From positions 1-45,385 of the forward strand of contig DAIDIC010000123.1 of the NCBI GenBank assembly GCA_027459525.1: a DNA stretch of 45,385 nucleotides, read 5' to 3'. The notes beneath the pieces are model-generated. The model searched no databases. It was not told the DNA's origin and saw only the letters and a program-made list of their open reading frames with translations. Origin of the DNA: JAJYBV01 sp021812265 (lineage in GTDB: Bacteria; Chloroflexota; Ktedonobacteria; Ktedonobacterales; JACDGC01). The position numbers and the translations under genes are program-made. Shown in pieces: positions 33,563 to 41,845 of the stretch. How positions within the stretch are numbered: position 1 is the stretch's first letter; each line of letters starts with the position of its first letter.

Positions 33563-33603
33563 GACCCAGAAAGCCCTCGGCTTTAGCGGTGGGCAGTCGT
33601 CAC
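33563..33603 (+). mobile_element. Possible IS200/IS605-type right-end remnant
   Basis: The stretch after the lipoprotein stop reads GAAAGCCCTCGGCTTTAGC, then GGTGGGCAGTCGTCAC. It resembles the right end of TnpB-carrying IS200/IS605 elements, where GAA-GCCCC-x-GGCTTTAGCC-x-GGGG-AGT-CAC forms the hairpin at the 3' end of the guide-like RNA. One stem base has changed (GGC..GCG). No tnpA or tnpB is in the window, so this would be a lone relic. The terminal TCA also supplies the stop codon of the GNAT gene on the other strand. Confidence 0.4.
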
Positions 33604-34544
33604 AGAAGATATGGCGGAGCCACAATCAATGATTGGTTAAGCCGCGCGAAATCAGCGACGGATGACGTCAATATCACCGAAGGATCGCCTTTTATAAAGC
33701 GCAAGCCACGCTTCCGTAAATAGCGCGCCAGCACACTGCAATGTTCCGGCGCCCAAAACACACAATAATCAAGCGCGGCGTTGCGCGCGCTAAGCAGCAG
33801 CGCATCCAGCAAAAGCTGCAATATTTCATCATTGCCAGCGACTGCGGGGCCAATACATTCAGCCATGCGCGCGCCACAACCGCATATAACGCCGTCATGG
33901 GTCAGAGCCAATAATATATCAGCGTTTGGCTGCAAATATAAATCAAATACGGGAAAACTGAAAGGGCCGCGCATTGTCTCATAAAATTGAAGGATATCGG
34001 TTTTTCGCTGTTCCCAAATAACGGAATTTACCCGCAAAATCTGAACATCATGGCGCTTTTCCGGTAAAAATACCAACCCTGCAGTATACTGATTCACAAT
34101 TGCCGCAGACTGAACACCCCACTGCGCGTATAAGCGCCGCGCCGCAGGATTTTCTGTGGAAACAATCACCCTCGTCCAGCCGGATTCAACTCGGCGGGGC
34201 ATTACTTTTTGCAAAAGCAATGTCCCCAGCCCAGCGCCTTGCCATTGCGGCAAAACATACAAATCTGTCAGATATTCGGTTTTATGGCGCAGATCGCGCG
34301 CGCAGCGGGCATAGCCAATAATTGCTCCGGTGGCAGTTTCTTTTGCCGCCCACATCGCGCTTCCACGTTGGGCGGCCAGCCATTCTGCCCAGCGTTTTCC
34401 CCAGTTGCGCCAGTTTTGGCGCGCTGATTCGGCCACAGCCCGCCAATCTTCTCCAATATCAGGAAACGCCAATGCGGAAACGATAAACGCTTCCGGCAGA
34501 TCTTTTTCAGTTAATGGAGTTATTATATAGCGCGCCGCGTTCAT
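33600..34544 (-). CDS. GNAT-family N-acetyltransferase, two-domain
   Basis: A 314-residue protein whose ATG overlaps closely with the stop of the thioesterase gene (TAG then CAATG). The first half (about 5-165) is a GNAT domain with TDLYVLPQWQGAGLGTLLLQKV as the acetyl-CoA-binding motif A and STENPAARRLYAQWG as motif B. The second half (about 170-300) looks like a degenerate GNAT-like domain without motif A. It would acetylate an unidentified amine in the cytoplasm. The stop codon lies in the possible IS remnant, so the last residues (about LIVAPPYLL) may be altered by that insertion. Confidence 0.82.
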   Translation of the reverse strand: MNAARYIITPLTEKDLPEAFIVSALAFPDIGEDWRAVAESARQNWRNWGKRWAEWLAAQRGSAMWAAKETATGAIIGYARCARDLRHKTEYLTDLYVLPQWQGAGLGTLLLQKVMPRRVESGWTRVIVSTENPAARRLYAQWGVQSAAIVNQYTAGLVFLPEKRHDVQILRVNSVIWEQRKTDILQFYETMRGPFSFPVFDLYLQPNADILLALTHDGVICGCGARMAECIGPAVAGNDEILQLLLDALLLSARNAALDYCVFWAPEHCSVLARYLRKRGLRFIKGDPSVILTSSVADFARLNQSLIVAPPYLL

Positions 34545-34546
34545 TG

Positions 34547-35017
34547 CTAGCGGTGTTGACGCAGCTGTGCGCGCAGCTCGCGCCGCTTCAGTGCATTTTC
34601 ATAATTTGCCTTATCCGCCTCGGTTTCCAGCACTAAATCTGGGGCAGATATCGGTTTACCGTGTTCATCTATATGAACAAACACCATATAGCAAGTTGAA
34701 ATATGCCTTGGCTCCCCTGTAATTAAATTTTCCGCAGTAACAGTGCATTGAACTTCGATAGATGTTTTCCCAACATATGTTAAAAACGCCTCGATAGTCA
34801 CTAAATCACCGATATAAACCGGCTGTTCAAAGCTCATATAATCTATCGAAGCCGTTACACAGCGCCCCGACGTATGCCGAATTGCCGCCGACCCTGCAGC
34901 TTCATCTACAAAACGCATAATTACGCCGCCGTGCACATTGCCATAGCCATTTGCGTCGGTTGGCTGCATAGTGCGCGCCATAACAATTTTTGATTGCGCT
35001 ACGGTCTTTCCGCTCAT
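34547..35017 (-). CDS. Acyl-CoA thioesterase, hotdog fold
   Basis: A 156-residue hotdog protein of the YciA/BFIT group. It opens MARTMQPTDANGYGNVHGGVIMRFVDEAAGSAAIRH, where the Asn-x-x-His-Gly-Gly loop and the Asp in RFVDEAA are the catalytic parts. TASIDYMSFEQPVYIGDLVTIEAFLTYVGKTSIEVQ and STCYMVFVHID follow. A charged C-terminal tail ends the chain. It hydrolyses acyl-CoA to the free acid and CoA. It is the first gene of a pair with the GNAT. A clear Shine-Dalgarno is lacking (only AGAAG). Confidence 0.87.
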   Translation of the reverse strand: MSGKTVAQSKIVMARTMQPTDANGYGNVHGGVIMRFVDEAAGSAAIRHTSGRCVTASIDYMSFEQPVYIGDLVTIEAFLTYVGKTSIEVQCTVTAENLITGEPRHISTCYMVFVHIDEHGKPISAPDLVLETEADKANYENALKRRELRAQLRQHR

Positions 35018-35156
35018 TTTATGTATCTTCTGCTTTCATGTTTTTATTTTGCCGCGCCGCCAAAACAGCGCCGAAATCATCCGTTTGTTAAGATTCAAGC
35101 GAAATTTCTCTATTCATGATACCATGTTCAAGATAGATCGCTCTTAAGATATCTTT

Positions 35157-35290
35157 AGGACTTTCACTTGGAAAAGAAGCAATGGTTCTCGTATCTGCAA
35201 CAAAGGGAGGTCTGGGGACACCCCAGAACCCTATATAAGGGGCATTGCCCCTTGTATAGCCACGATTTTCCATGCTGAAGCAAAAGTCCT
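35157..35290 (+). repeat. MITE-like repeat, copy D
   Basis: AGGACTTTCAC opens the block at 35157 and GCAAAAGTCCT closes it at 35290. In between are AAGAAGCAATGGTTCTCGTATCTGC, TCTGGGGACACCCCAGAACCC and AAGGGGCATTGCCCCTT, nearly identical to copy B. Outside, TTAAGAT (left) and ATCTTAA (right) lengthen the inverted repeat. It lies in the 429-base spacer (35018-35446) between the thioesterase and the HD protein; the rest of this spacer shows no gene. Confidence 0.8.
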
Positions 35291-35446
35291 GATCTTAATA
35301 CTACAGACCTGAACATGAAAAAGGAATAAGAGAGAAAACTGGGCGCATCTCAGTTTCCGCGCAATGGGAGCGCGGATTGCGCATCAACAATACGGCGATA
35401 CAGGCAAAAACCTATTCAATTCTTTAAAATATTGTAACATTGGATT

Positions 35447-36859
35447 ATGACGGGACAGATGATTAAAGGGCGAAAACGCACAAAACCGGATTCAGCAGAT
35501 CAACATAGTATTCAATCAACAAGACCGAGAAGCCAATATCTCGGAGTTATGCCGGATACGCATACCCGGTTAACCATTCGTGACAGCGTATATGATATTG
35601 TTCCGCTGGATGCGTTGGCAGCGCAATTAATAAATACTGAAGCGTTTCTGCGGCTGCAACGGATAAAACAGCTGGGATTTGTGTATCGTATTTGGCCGGG
35701 AGCCACACACACACGATATGAACACAGTATTGGTGTATATCATTTAGCGTTGCGGGCGCTGCGCAGTCTAACACAGCGCGCTGAAGGAAACCTGCAATTT
35801 TCGGATGATGAATTACAGCAATCACTGCCGCAAATTTTTCTTGCCGCCGCGCTGCTGCATGATATTGGGCATTATCCTTATTCGCATAGCATAGAAGAAT
35901 TAGGCGCGCCGATTATTCCGCATGAAATAAACAGCGCGGCGGTCATCATGTCCGGTGAAGTTGCCGGCGCGCTGTTGGCGCATGATATCGATCCCGGCAG
36001 GGTAGCTGCTATGGTGACAGGAGCCGAGGAAGAACACGGCGCGGCGTTGGCGCTGCGCAAATTATTAAGCGGCGCGCTGGATATCGATAAATTGGATTAC
36101 CTTCCGCGAGACGCGCGCGGCTGCAATGTGCCGTATGGCGGTGTAGATGTGGCGCGTTTGCTGAGTAGTTTGCGTATTGAATATAACGGCAAAGAGCCGG
36201 AACTGGTGGTAGATTCAAAAGGGGTCAGTCCACTGAATTCATTAACACACGCCCGGCAAGAGATGTTTGATAATATTTACTGGCACCATACCGGCAGAGC
36301 ATTTACCACCATGCTGCTGCGCGCAGTGCAAGAAGCCATTTCCAGTGAGGCGATGCCGCCGGATGACCTCATCACCTATGACGATGAAACTTTGCTTCAG
36401 GCGTTAACCGAACCCCATATGCCGCCCACTTCGCAGGCATTAGCGCAGCGTCTGCAGCGGCGCAAACCACATAAAACAGCGCTGGAGCTTAGCGCGCAAG
36501 CCGGCAAAATCTACCAGAAGGTTGGAGCGCTGTACTGGGACGCAGCTAAGCGGCGGGAAACCGAAATGATCCTTTCGCGCAAATTAGCTGGGATATTGCA
36601 ACAACCACTTCCGGAATGGGCAGTGTTAATCGATATCCCCAAACCGGAAAAATGGGAAATGAATACAAAAGTTCTTTTTCAAACACCACCGGTTGGTATG
36701 CGCCGGCTGATGTCTTGGACCGAAGCAACGGGCCAAACATCAGATGATCTTTCCCGTTATGAAACTTATCAGCGCAGAATACGCATCATTGTTATGGAAG
36801 ATATTCGCGAAGCGGCGCAAGTCCATATGGAAACTGTTCTTGTGAACAATTTTTTGTGA
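35447..36859 (+). CDS. HD-domain phosphohydrolase (SAMHD1/dNTPase-like)
   Basis: A 470-residue protein. The start is uncertain, since ATG 35447 lacks a good site; ATG 35459 or 35549 are alternatives. The HD-domain metal ligands are visible: His93 in HTRYEHSIGVYHLA, His138-Asp139 in LLHDIGHYPYSHSIEE, and an Asp in LDIDKLDYLPRDARGCNVPYG (about 211-231). RLQRIKQLGFVYRIWPGATHTRYEHS before it is the family's entry text. Related proteins cut dNTPs or phosphoester signals; no substrate can be given. It lies alone, with MITE copy D upstream and a kinase-like gene downstream. Confidence 0.87.
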   Translation: MTGQMIKGRKRTKPDSADQHSIQSTRPRSQYLGVMPDTHTRLTIRDSVYDIVPLDALAAQLINTEAFLRLQRIKQLGFVYRIWPGATHTRYEHSIGVYHLALRALRSLTQRAEGNLQFSDDELQQSLPQIFLAAALLHDIGHYPYSHSIEELGAPIIPHEINSAAVIMSGEVAGALLAHDIDPGRVAAMVTGAEEEHGAALALRKLLSGALDIDKLDYLPRDARGCNVPYGGVDVARLLSSLRIEYNGKEPELVVDSKGVSPLNSLTHARQEMFDNIYWHHTGRAFTTMLLRAVQEAISSEAMPPDDLITYDDETLLQALTEPHMPPTSQALAQRLQRRKPHKTALELSAQAGKIYQKVGALYWDAAKRRETEMILSRKLAGILQQPLPEWAVLIDIPKPEKWEMNTKVLFQTPPVGMRRLMSWTEATGQTSDDLSRYETYQRRIRIIVMEDIREAAQVHMETVLVNNFL

Positions 36860-36926
36860 GCAGCGTTTTCAAACCGCAACAGTTGCCGATATACACATAA
36901 AGATAACCCTAAAGATAAGGTTAAAT

Positions 36927-37913
36927 ATGAAAAATTGGTTTAATAAACAGAAAAAATCTGGCGCGCGCACAGCAAACACCATAACAACGCTGCAAAATCG
37001 CTATACAATCCGCGCATTTGCGGGCGCCGGAGCCGCTGCTTCAGTCTCTTGGGGATTCGACACACAAGAACAGCGCCGCATAGCGGTAAAAAAATTGCTG
37101 ATTGAACCTTGTACTGCGCCCTATGAATATCGGTTCCGCAAAATATGCAGCGCAATGATTGCGTGCGCCAACCCAAATAGTGAACAAATATTTGATTTTT
37201 TTCTTGCAGATGGTGTCCCATATATTATTTCACAGTGGCTTGATGACACGCAGTTATCGCGGCTGTTTGCGGAAAAGCGGCCGCTGCGAATGGCTGTCAT
37301 TCAAGAAATATGCCGCAGTGTTGCACAATATTTAGGAGATATTCATACAAAAGGATATACCCATTTAAATTTAAATCCGCGCAATATCTTTTTAAATCAC
37401 ACAAGCGCCGCAACGATAACTGATTTAGGTATTACCTATATTTTCTCTGATTCGGGATTACTGCTGGATCGGCATGGTCACGCCGCTAAACCGGTATATT
37501 TTGCGCCGGAGCAATACATGCGCGCTTCCGTTTCAGCGGCAAGCGACGTGTTTTCTTTTGGAGTTATTTTGTTTCAGGCAATAACTGGCCAAATGCCGTA
37601 CCACGCAAAAACGGCGCAAGAATTTTTCGATGAGATGGCGCACATTTCGCCGAACGCTTTTCACCCACGCTATTTTAACCCGCGAACACCGGAGTATTTA
37701 GACTCGCTTGTTGCGCGCTGCCTTGCGCCAAATCCGGCAGAAAGGCCGCAAAACGGCGCCGAATTATTAACGATAATAAACACCGCGCAAAAACCAGCAA
37801 ATGCAACGGTCCGATTAGGCGCATTAAACGCGACTTCGCCAACGTTACAAATCCCGCTAGAGTATTACAAACACCATGCGCCGAGCAGCCACAGCAAAAA
37901 ATCTGCCCGATAA
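36927..37913 (+). CDS. Ser/Thr-kinase-like protein, probably a pseudokinase
   Basis: A 328-residue soluble protein; AAGG lies before ATG 36927. A kinase fold spans about 25-285. The beta-3 Lys is kept (IAVKK, Lys55), and so is the DFG-equivalent Asp (Asp166 in ITDLGI). The APE block is seen in YFAPEQYM and the activation-helix region in DVFSFGVILFQAITGQMPY. The catalytic loop HRDLKPxN is HLNLNPRN (146-153), so the catalytic Asp is Asn148 and the loop Lys is Asn150. Phosphotransfer is therefore unlikely, though ATP binding could remain. No transmembrane segment is seen. Partner unknown. Confidence 0.82.
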   Translation: MKNWFNKQKKSGARTANTITTLQNRYTIRAFAGAGAAASVSWGFDTQEQRRIAVKKLLIEPCTAPYEYRFRKICSAMIACANPNSEQIFDFFLADGVPYIISQWLDDTQLSRLFAEKRPLRMAVIQEICRSVAQYLGDIHTKGYTHLNLNPRNIFLNHTSAATITDLGITYIFSDSGLLLDRHGHAAKPVYFAPEQYMRASVSAASDVFSFGVILFQAITGQMPYHAKTAQEFFDEMAHISPNAFHPRYFNPRTPEYLDSLVARCLAPNPAERPQNGAELLTIINTAQKPANATVRLGALNATSPTLQIPLEYYKHHAPSSHSKKSAR

Positions 37914-37981
37914 CATTGCCTGTGCGCCGCGCGCCAGATATGATATTTTTTGCGCATTCCAAAACTATACCGGCGCAACCG

Positions 37982-38686
37982 TTACGCAGCTTGCAATAAA
38001 CCAACACCCAGTAAAACCAGCAAAATCAACTCAGGCAGTGTCAGCAGAAATAATGCAATGAATAAAATTTGAAGCGATGGCTGTATTTGAAGCGAGCGTG
38101 ATATTTGCAGCGCTTGGTCCAGAAACCACGTAGAAGCTATTACGCTGATAATCAGCCACTCACCAATCATCAAGGGAATATGTTTCCATTGCTGCAGCGT
38201 ATTCTTGCTCCGAAAAACAAATCCCGCCGCAATAAGCGCAACACCCGCAAGGATGGGAATACCATAAAAATCCATGAGAACTTGCGCTTTAATGAGGCTA
38301 TTTGGCATGTCCCAAATACTATTGATGGGAAAATAGGCAGGAAAATTAGCAATAAAGGGGAAGGCAACAACTTTCAGCGCATTGGTGTCCCAAACAATAT
38401 CAATAAAGAGCAGCGCCAAAACCAGCAAAAAAACAGATCGACTGAATCTATTCGGGGCAATTGCCGCCAAGGCTATCAGGCCAAGAGCAAGACCCGCAGA
38501 CGCAAAAACTGCGGACGCCCAATTGGGATAGTTTATGCCGGAATGATAAAATATACCCCAAATGGCAGTGATGGCAGCGGTTGCGGCGGCAGCGATAATC
38601 AGCAGCCCAGTGGCGCGCGCAAAAAAAACTGTTTGTGGCGCGCGCCGCGCCAGCGGCGGCGCAGCTTCAAAATCTAATTGTGTCAT
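37982..38686 (-). CDS. Integral membrane protein, unknown function
   Basis: A 234-residue protein from ATG 38686, with AAAGGAA 9 bases upstream; the frame is open for 17 codons further 5' but without a site. About six transmembrane helices occur: near 25-45, 60-85, 90-105, 145-165, 175-195 and 205-230. The text between (WDTNALKVVAFPFIANFPAYFPINSIWDMPNSLIKAQVLMDFYG) gives one larger outer loop. I do not recognise a family. It converges with the pseudokinase gene 68 bases away. Confidence 0.65.
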   Translation of the reverse strand: MTQLDFEAAPPLARRAPQTVFFARATGLLIIAAAATAAITAIWGIFYHSGINYPNWASAVFASAGLALGLIALAAIAPNRFSRSVFLLVLALLFIDIVWDTNALKVVAFPFIANFPAYFPINSIWDMPNSLIKAQVLMDFYGIPILAGVALIAAGFVFRSKNTLQQWKHIPLMIGEWLIISVIASTWFLDQALQISRSLQIQPSLQILFIALFLLTLPELILLVLLGVGLLQAA

Positions 38687-38899
38687 GGATAGTATTCCTT
38701 TCGTTAATATAGCATAGTGGTTTGAAAAATTGTCCAACGAATGCCAGAAATGAGGGAAAACAGCATTCGTGTCAAGTATCGCATATGAATTTTAAGCGCC
38801 AGCAATATTCATAGAGGTGAAAAAATTTCCATTTTTCATAGATATATGTCAAAAATATATACCTTAAATGAAAACACCTTCATGCAGCAATTCTGTAGC

Positions 38900-38939
38900 G
38901 TATTTTGTTGCTTGATTTACCGTTCAAGCAACAAAATAC
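38900..38939. repeat. Perfect 16-bp inverted repeat
   Basis: GTATTTTGTTGCTTGA (38900-38915) and TCAAGCAACAAAATAC (38924-38939) are exact complements around an 8-base loop TTTACCGT. No T-run follows, which makes a terminator unlikely. It lies about 108 bases before the zinc-finger-like gene and about 210 after the membrane protein's start, so it could be an operator for either promoter. The rest of the 360-base spacer (38687-39046) is AT-rich and shows no gene. Confidence 0.85.
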
Positions 38940-39046
38940 ATTTGAATATGATTTTTGCCGGTCGGTGTATGATAAAAAAGAACCGGTTACAGTATATCAT
39001 GTTTAGGAACAAAAACCGGATTTCTTATCAGAGGTAAACAGAATTT

Positions 39047-39541
39047 ATGGCTGAAACGCCGTTTCCGCTATTTGCAGCGTCGCAAGATCACGAATCTGAT
39101 TCAATATCATATTTTCCAACTCGCAGAATTCAACCCTATGCGGCGCACTTCCAGCCGCAGCGTCGTAATACACGGCACACACGCAGCCATAAACACAACT
39201 CACGGCTGCTTTTCCCCGAACATGACACGCTGCTGGCAAAACAAGCGGCTTTTCAACGCCGCCGGCTGCTTTCGATTTTTGGCAGAATGATGGCGCGTTT
39301 TTATGAACTGCACGAACGCCGCCTGAGCATGGGGCGCTGGAAATGCTCGGTTTGTGGAAAACAGATATTGGCATGGTGCTGGGTTCGCGCCGAAAGCGAG
39401 CTTTCTGGATTTCGGAGCATGCACGAAGAATGTGTAAACCGATCTACTTGGGAAATGGTGCTGAGATATGATTATATAGAGCGGGTTTCACCAGACGCAT
39501 TTTCTCCGTTGCATATCCATCAAGCTTTTCGGTCTTCATAA
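39047..39541 (+). CDS. Zinc-finger-like protein, unknown function
   Basis: A 164-residue protein; GAGG is about 11 bases before ATG 39047. The N-terminal 60 residues are rich in Arg, His and Gln and probably disordered (QPQRRNTRHTRSHKHNSR). A helix (AAFQRRRLLSIFGRMMARFYELHERRLSMG) follows. The C-terminal part has Cys-x2-Cys in WKCSVCGKQI and, about 24 residues on, His-x2-Cys in MHEECVNR, so one Zn site is likely. No known family is recognised. It stands just before the cysteine desulfurase operon in the same orientation. Confidence 0.6.
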   Translation: MAETPFPLFAASQDHESDSISYFPTRRIQPYAAHFQPQRRNTRHTRSHKHNSRLLFPEHDTLLAKQAAFQRRRLLSIFGRMMARFYELHERRLSMGRWKCSVCGKQILAWCWVRAESELSGFRSMHEECVNRSTWEMVLRYDYIERVSPDAFSPLHIHQAFRSS

Positions 39542-39630
39542 TATAATTATTCTGCTGAGGAGAAATAATCTGTTGCAACTGCCCCCATATCTGCGTTATG
39601 CTTAACAAGAGGAGGCAGCAAAACCAGACA

Positions 39631-40812
39631 ATGTCACAAAATACTCATTTGATTTATTTAGATCACGCGGCAACAACACCAATGGATCCGCGTGTTCTTG
39701 AAGTAATGACACCATATTTTACGGATATTTTCGGCAACCCAGGCGGTGTATACGCTATGGGGCGTAAGGCAGCGCGGGCAGTTGATGACGCCCGCGAAAT
39801 GACAGCCGAAATTCTGCATTGCCGCCCTACCGAGGTTATTTTTACCGGCGGCGGCTCTGAAAGTGATAACCTTGCAATAAAAGGGATCTCTGCTTCGCTG
39901 CGCAAACGCGGCTCACATATTATTACCTCTTCTATAGAACATCACGCCGTATTGCATACCTGCCAAGCGCTTGAGCAACAAGGGTTTACCGTTACCTACC
40001 TTCCGGTTGATTCATCCGGTAAAGTGCAGGTTGAAGATGTAGAGCAAGCTTTAACACCGGAAACTATTCTTGTTTCTATTATGACAGCTAATAATGAAAT
40101 TGGAACCATTCAGCCAATTGCCGAGATCGGCGCGCTCTTGCGCTCCAAGCGCATTGCGTTTCACACCGACGCAGTTCAGGCGGCGGGATACCTTAATCTT
40201 AATGTTGCGCATATGCAGGTTGATTCGCTGTCGCTTTCTGCGCATAAGTTTTACGGACCCAAAGGTGTGGGAATAGTATATCTGCGCACCGGACAGCGTA
40301 TTACTCCGCTGATTCATGGCGGATCTCAGGAAAGAAACCGACGCGCCGGCACCGAAAACGTTGCAGGTATTGTGGGAGCCGCTTACGCGCTGCAATTAGC
40401 GCAACAGGAACGCGAACAAGAATCTGCTCGGCTCATTGCGCTCAGAGATATGCTCATTCAAAAACTTATCAGCGCAATTCCCAATATAACACTCACCGGA
40501 CACCCCGTTGATCGACTGCCCAACAATGCGTCTTTTGCCATAAAAGGTATAGAAGGTGAAGCGCTGCTGCTCAATTTGGATGTTGCAGGCATTGCAGCTT
40601 CCAGTGGGTCTGCCTGCACATCTGCAGTTATCGATCCATCACATGTGCTCATTGCGTTGGGAGTCGGGCCAGAATATAACCGCGGGCATTTGCGGCTGAC
40701 GATGGGCCACACAACTACCGAAGAAGATGTGCTGCGCACCGCAGAAGCGCTTCCGCCGATGATAGAAGCGTTGCGCTCACTTGGAGCGCCGTCTGCTGCG
40801 GCAAAACGCTGA
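39631..40812 (+). CDS. Cysteine desulfurase (NifS/IscS family)
   Basis: A 393-residue PLP enzyme. ATG 39631 matches the usual IYLDHAATTPMDPRV beginning; the AGAGGAGG is 15 bases upstream, unusually far, and a longer start at 39598 would put this site inside the gene. PLP-binding SLSAHKFYGPKGVGIVYL holds the Schiff-base Lys, and the HTDAVQAAG Asp and His are present. The sulfur-carrying Cys is in ASSGSACTS. It removes sulfur from cysteine for iron-sulfur clusters or tRNA thiolation. It is followed by the YfiH gene 12 bases on. Confidence 0.93.
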   Translation: MSQNTHLIYLDHAATTPMDPRVLEVMTPYFTDIFGNPGGVYAMGRKAARAVDDAREMTAEILHCRPTEVIFTGGGSESDNLAIKGISASLRKRGSHIITSSIEHHAVLHTCQALEQQGFTVTYLPVDSSGKVQVEDVEQALTPETILVSIMTANNEIGTIQPIAEIGALLRSKRIAFHTDAVQAAGYLNLNVAHMQVDSLSLSAHKFYGPKGVGIVYLRTGQRITPLIHGGSQERNRRAGTENVAGIVGAAYALQLAQQEREQESARLIALRDMLIQKLISAIPNITLTGHPVDRLPNNASFAIKGIEGEALLLNLDVAGIAASSGSACTSAVIDPSHVLIALGVGPEYNRGHLRLTMGHTTTEEDVLRTAEALPPMIEALRSLGAPSAAAKR

Positions 40813-40824
40813 TAGGAAAACGTC

Positions 40825-41661
40825 TTGATAGAACAATCAACACAAGATATTCGATGGTTTCAGTTCCATCTGCTCAAAGATATACCCAATCTCACACATG
40901 GGGTGTTTTCGCGTATTGGCGGAGAAAGCGGCGCGCCGTATAACACCCTAAACACAGCTTCCAGCATTGGCGATAACCTTGACGCCGTATCAGAAAATCG
41001 CCGGCGTGTTCAACAGATTTTACAGTGTGAAAAGCCTATGACTACTATCAAATCTGAACACGCCAAACAAGTATATGAAGTAACCGGCGCAAATCTTTTT
41101 AACAAAATTTGCCCGCAGCCGCAAGAAATACCATTTGGCGATATTCTTATGACAATAACCCCCGGCGCCGGACTTTTTTGGTCGGTGGCAGATTGCGCGC
41201 CGCTATTTTTTTATGACCCGGCGCACCATGCGCTGGCGCTTACACATGCGGGGTGGCGCGGCACGGCAAAAGGCGCCGCAATTGAAACTACGGTGGAAAT
41301 GCAGCGCCGCTATAGCAGTAACATCAAGGATTTGCTGGTGTGCGTTGGCCCATGCATCGGCGCGTGCTGCTACGAAGTTGGCGAAAATGTTAAAAATGAA
41401 TTTCAACATGATATGCGGATATTGGAAACAGCAAGTTTTACAACCCAAAAATTAAAAGACACTGCCGGAAAAGATCAAACATCGCTTCGCTTTGATGTAG
41501 CGCAGTCAAACAAAAATCAATTATTGGCAATCGGCGTACCCGAAGAGCATATTGAACTCAGTGGAATGTGCACCGGCTGTCATACCGATATATTCTATTC
41601 ATATCGCGTTGAAAAAGGCAAAACAGGCAGATTTGCCGCCGCCGCTGTATTGCATACGTGA
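40825..41661 (+). CDS. YfiH-family (laccase-domain) purine nucleoside phosphorylase/polyphenol oxidase-like
   Basis: A 278-residue protein from TTG 40825, with AGGAAA upstream. Family marks are THGVFSRIGGESGAPYNTLN, the Cu/Zn-site DCAPLFFYDPAHHALALTHAGWRGTAKG with its His and Cys, and CVGPCIGACCYEVGENV. The C-terminal GMCTGCHTDIFYSYRVEKGKTGRFAA is also standard. These proteins were long annotated as laccases; several now have purine nucleoside phosphorylase/adenosine deaminase activity. It forms an operon with the cysteine desulfurase. Confidence 0.9.
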   Translation: MIEQSTQDIRWFQFHLLKDIPNLTHGVFSRIGGESGAPYNTLNTASSIGDNLDAVSENRRRVQQILQCEKPMTTIKSEHAKQVYEVTGANLFNKICPQPQEIPFGDILMTITPGAGLFWSVADCAPLFFYDPAHHALALTHAGWRGTAKGAAIETTVEMQRRYSSNIKDLLVCVGPCIGACCYEVGENVKNEFQHDMRILETASFTTQKLKDTAGKDQTSLRFDVAQSNKNQLLAIGVPEEHIELSGMCTGCHTDIFYSYRVEKGKTGRFAAAAVLHT

Positions 41662-41712
41662 ATTTCTATGGCTTCTGGGTATTTTTAATCTTTTCTCCAT
41701 AAAAAAGGTGTA

Positions 41713-41728
41713 CTATACTATAGTATAG
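41713..41728. promoter_or_regulatory. 16-bp perfect palindrome
   Basis: CTATACTATAGTATAG is self-complementary over all 16 bases. It lies in the 184-base spacer before the Lgt-like gene and may overlap a -10 element (TATACT/TATAGT). A dimeric regulator could bind here. No other copy is seen in the window. Confidence 0.5.
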
Positions 41729-41845
41729 GAAACGCTTTTCCGGCAGATATTTCCGGTCCAGCGTATTACCTTGCGTCGTGAAAAATACCGCAATCTCTGA
41801 TATACTTGCATACATCTGATTTTATTTACTACAGGAATATGCCCA

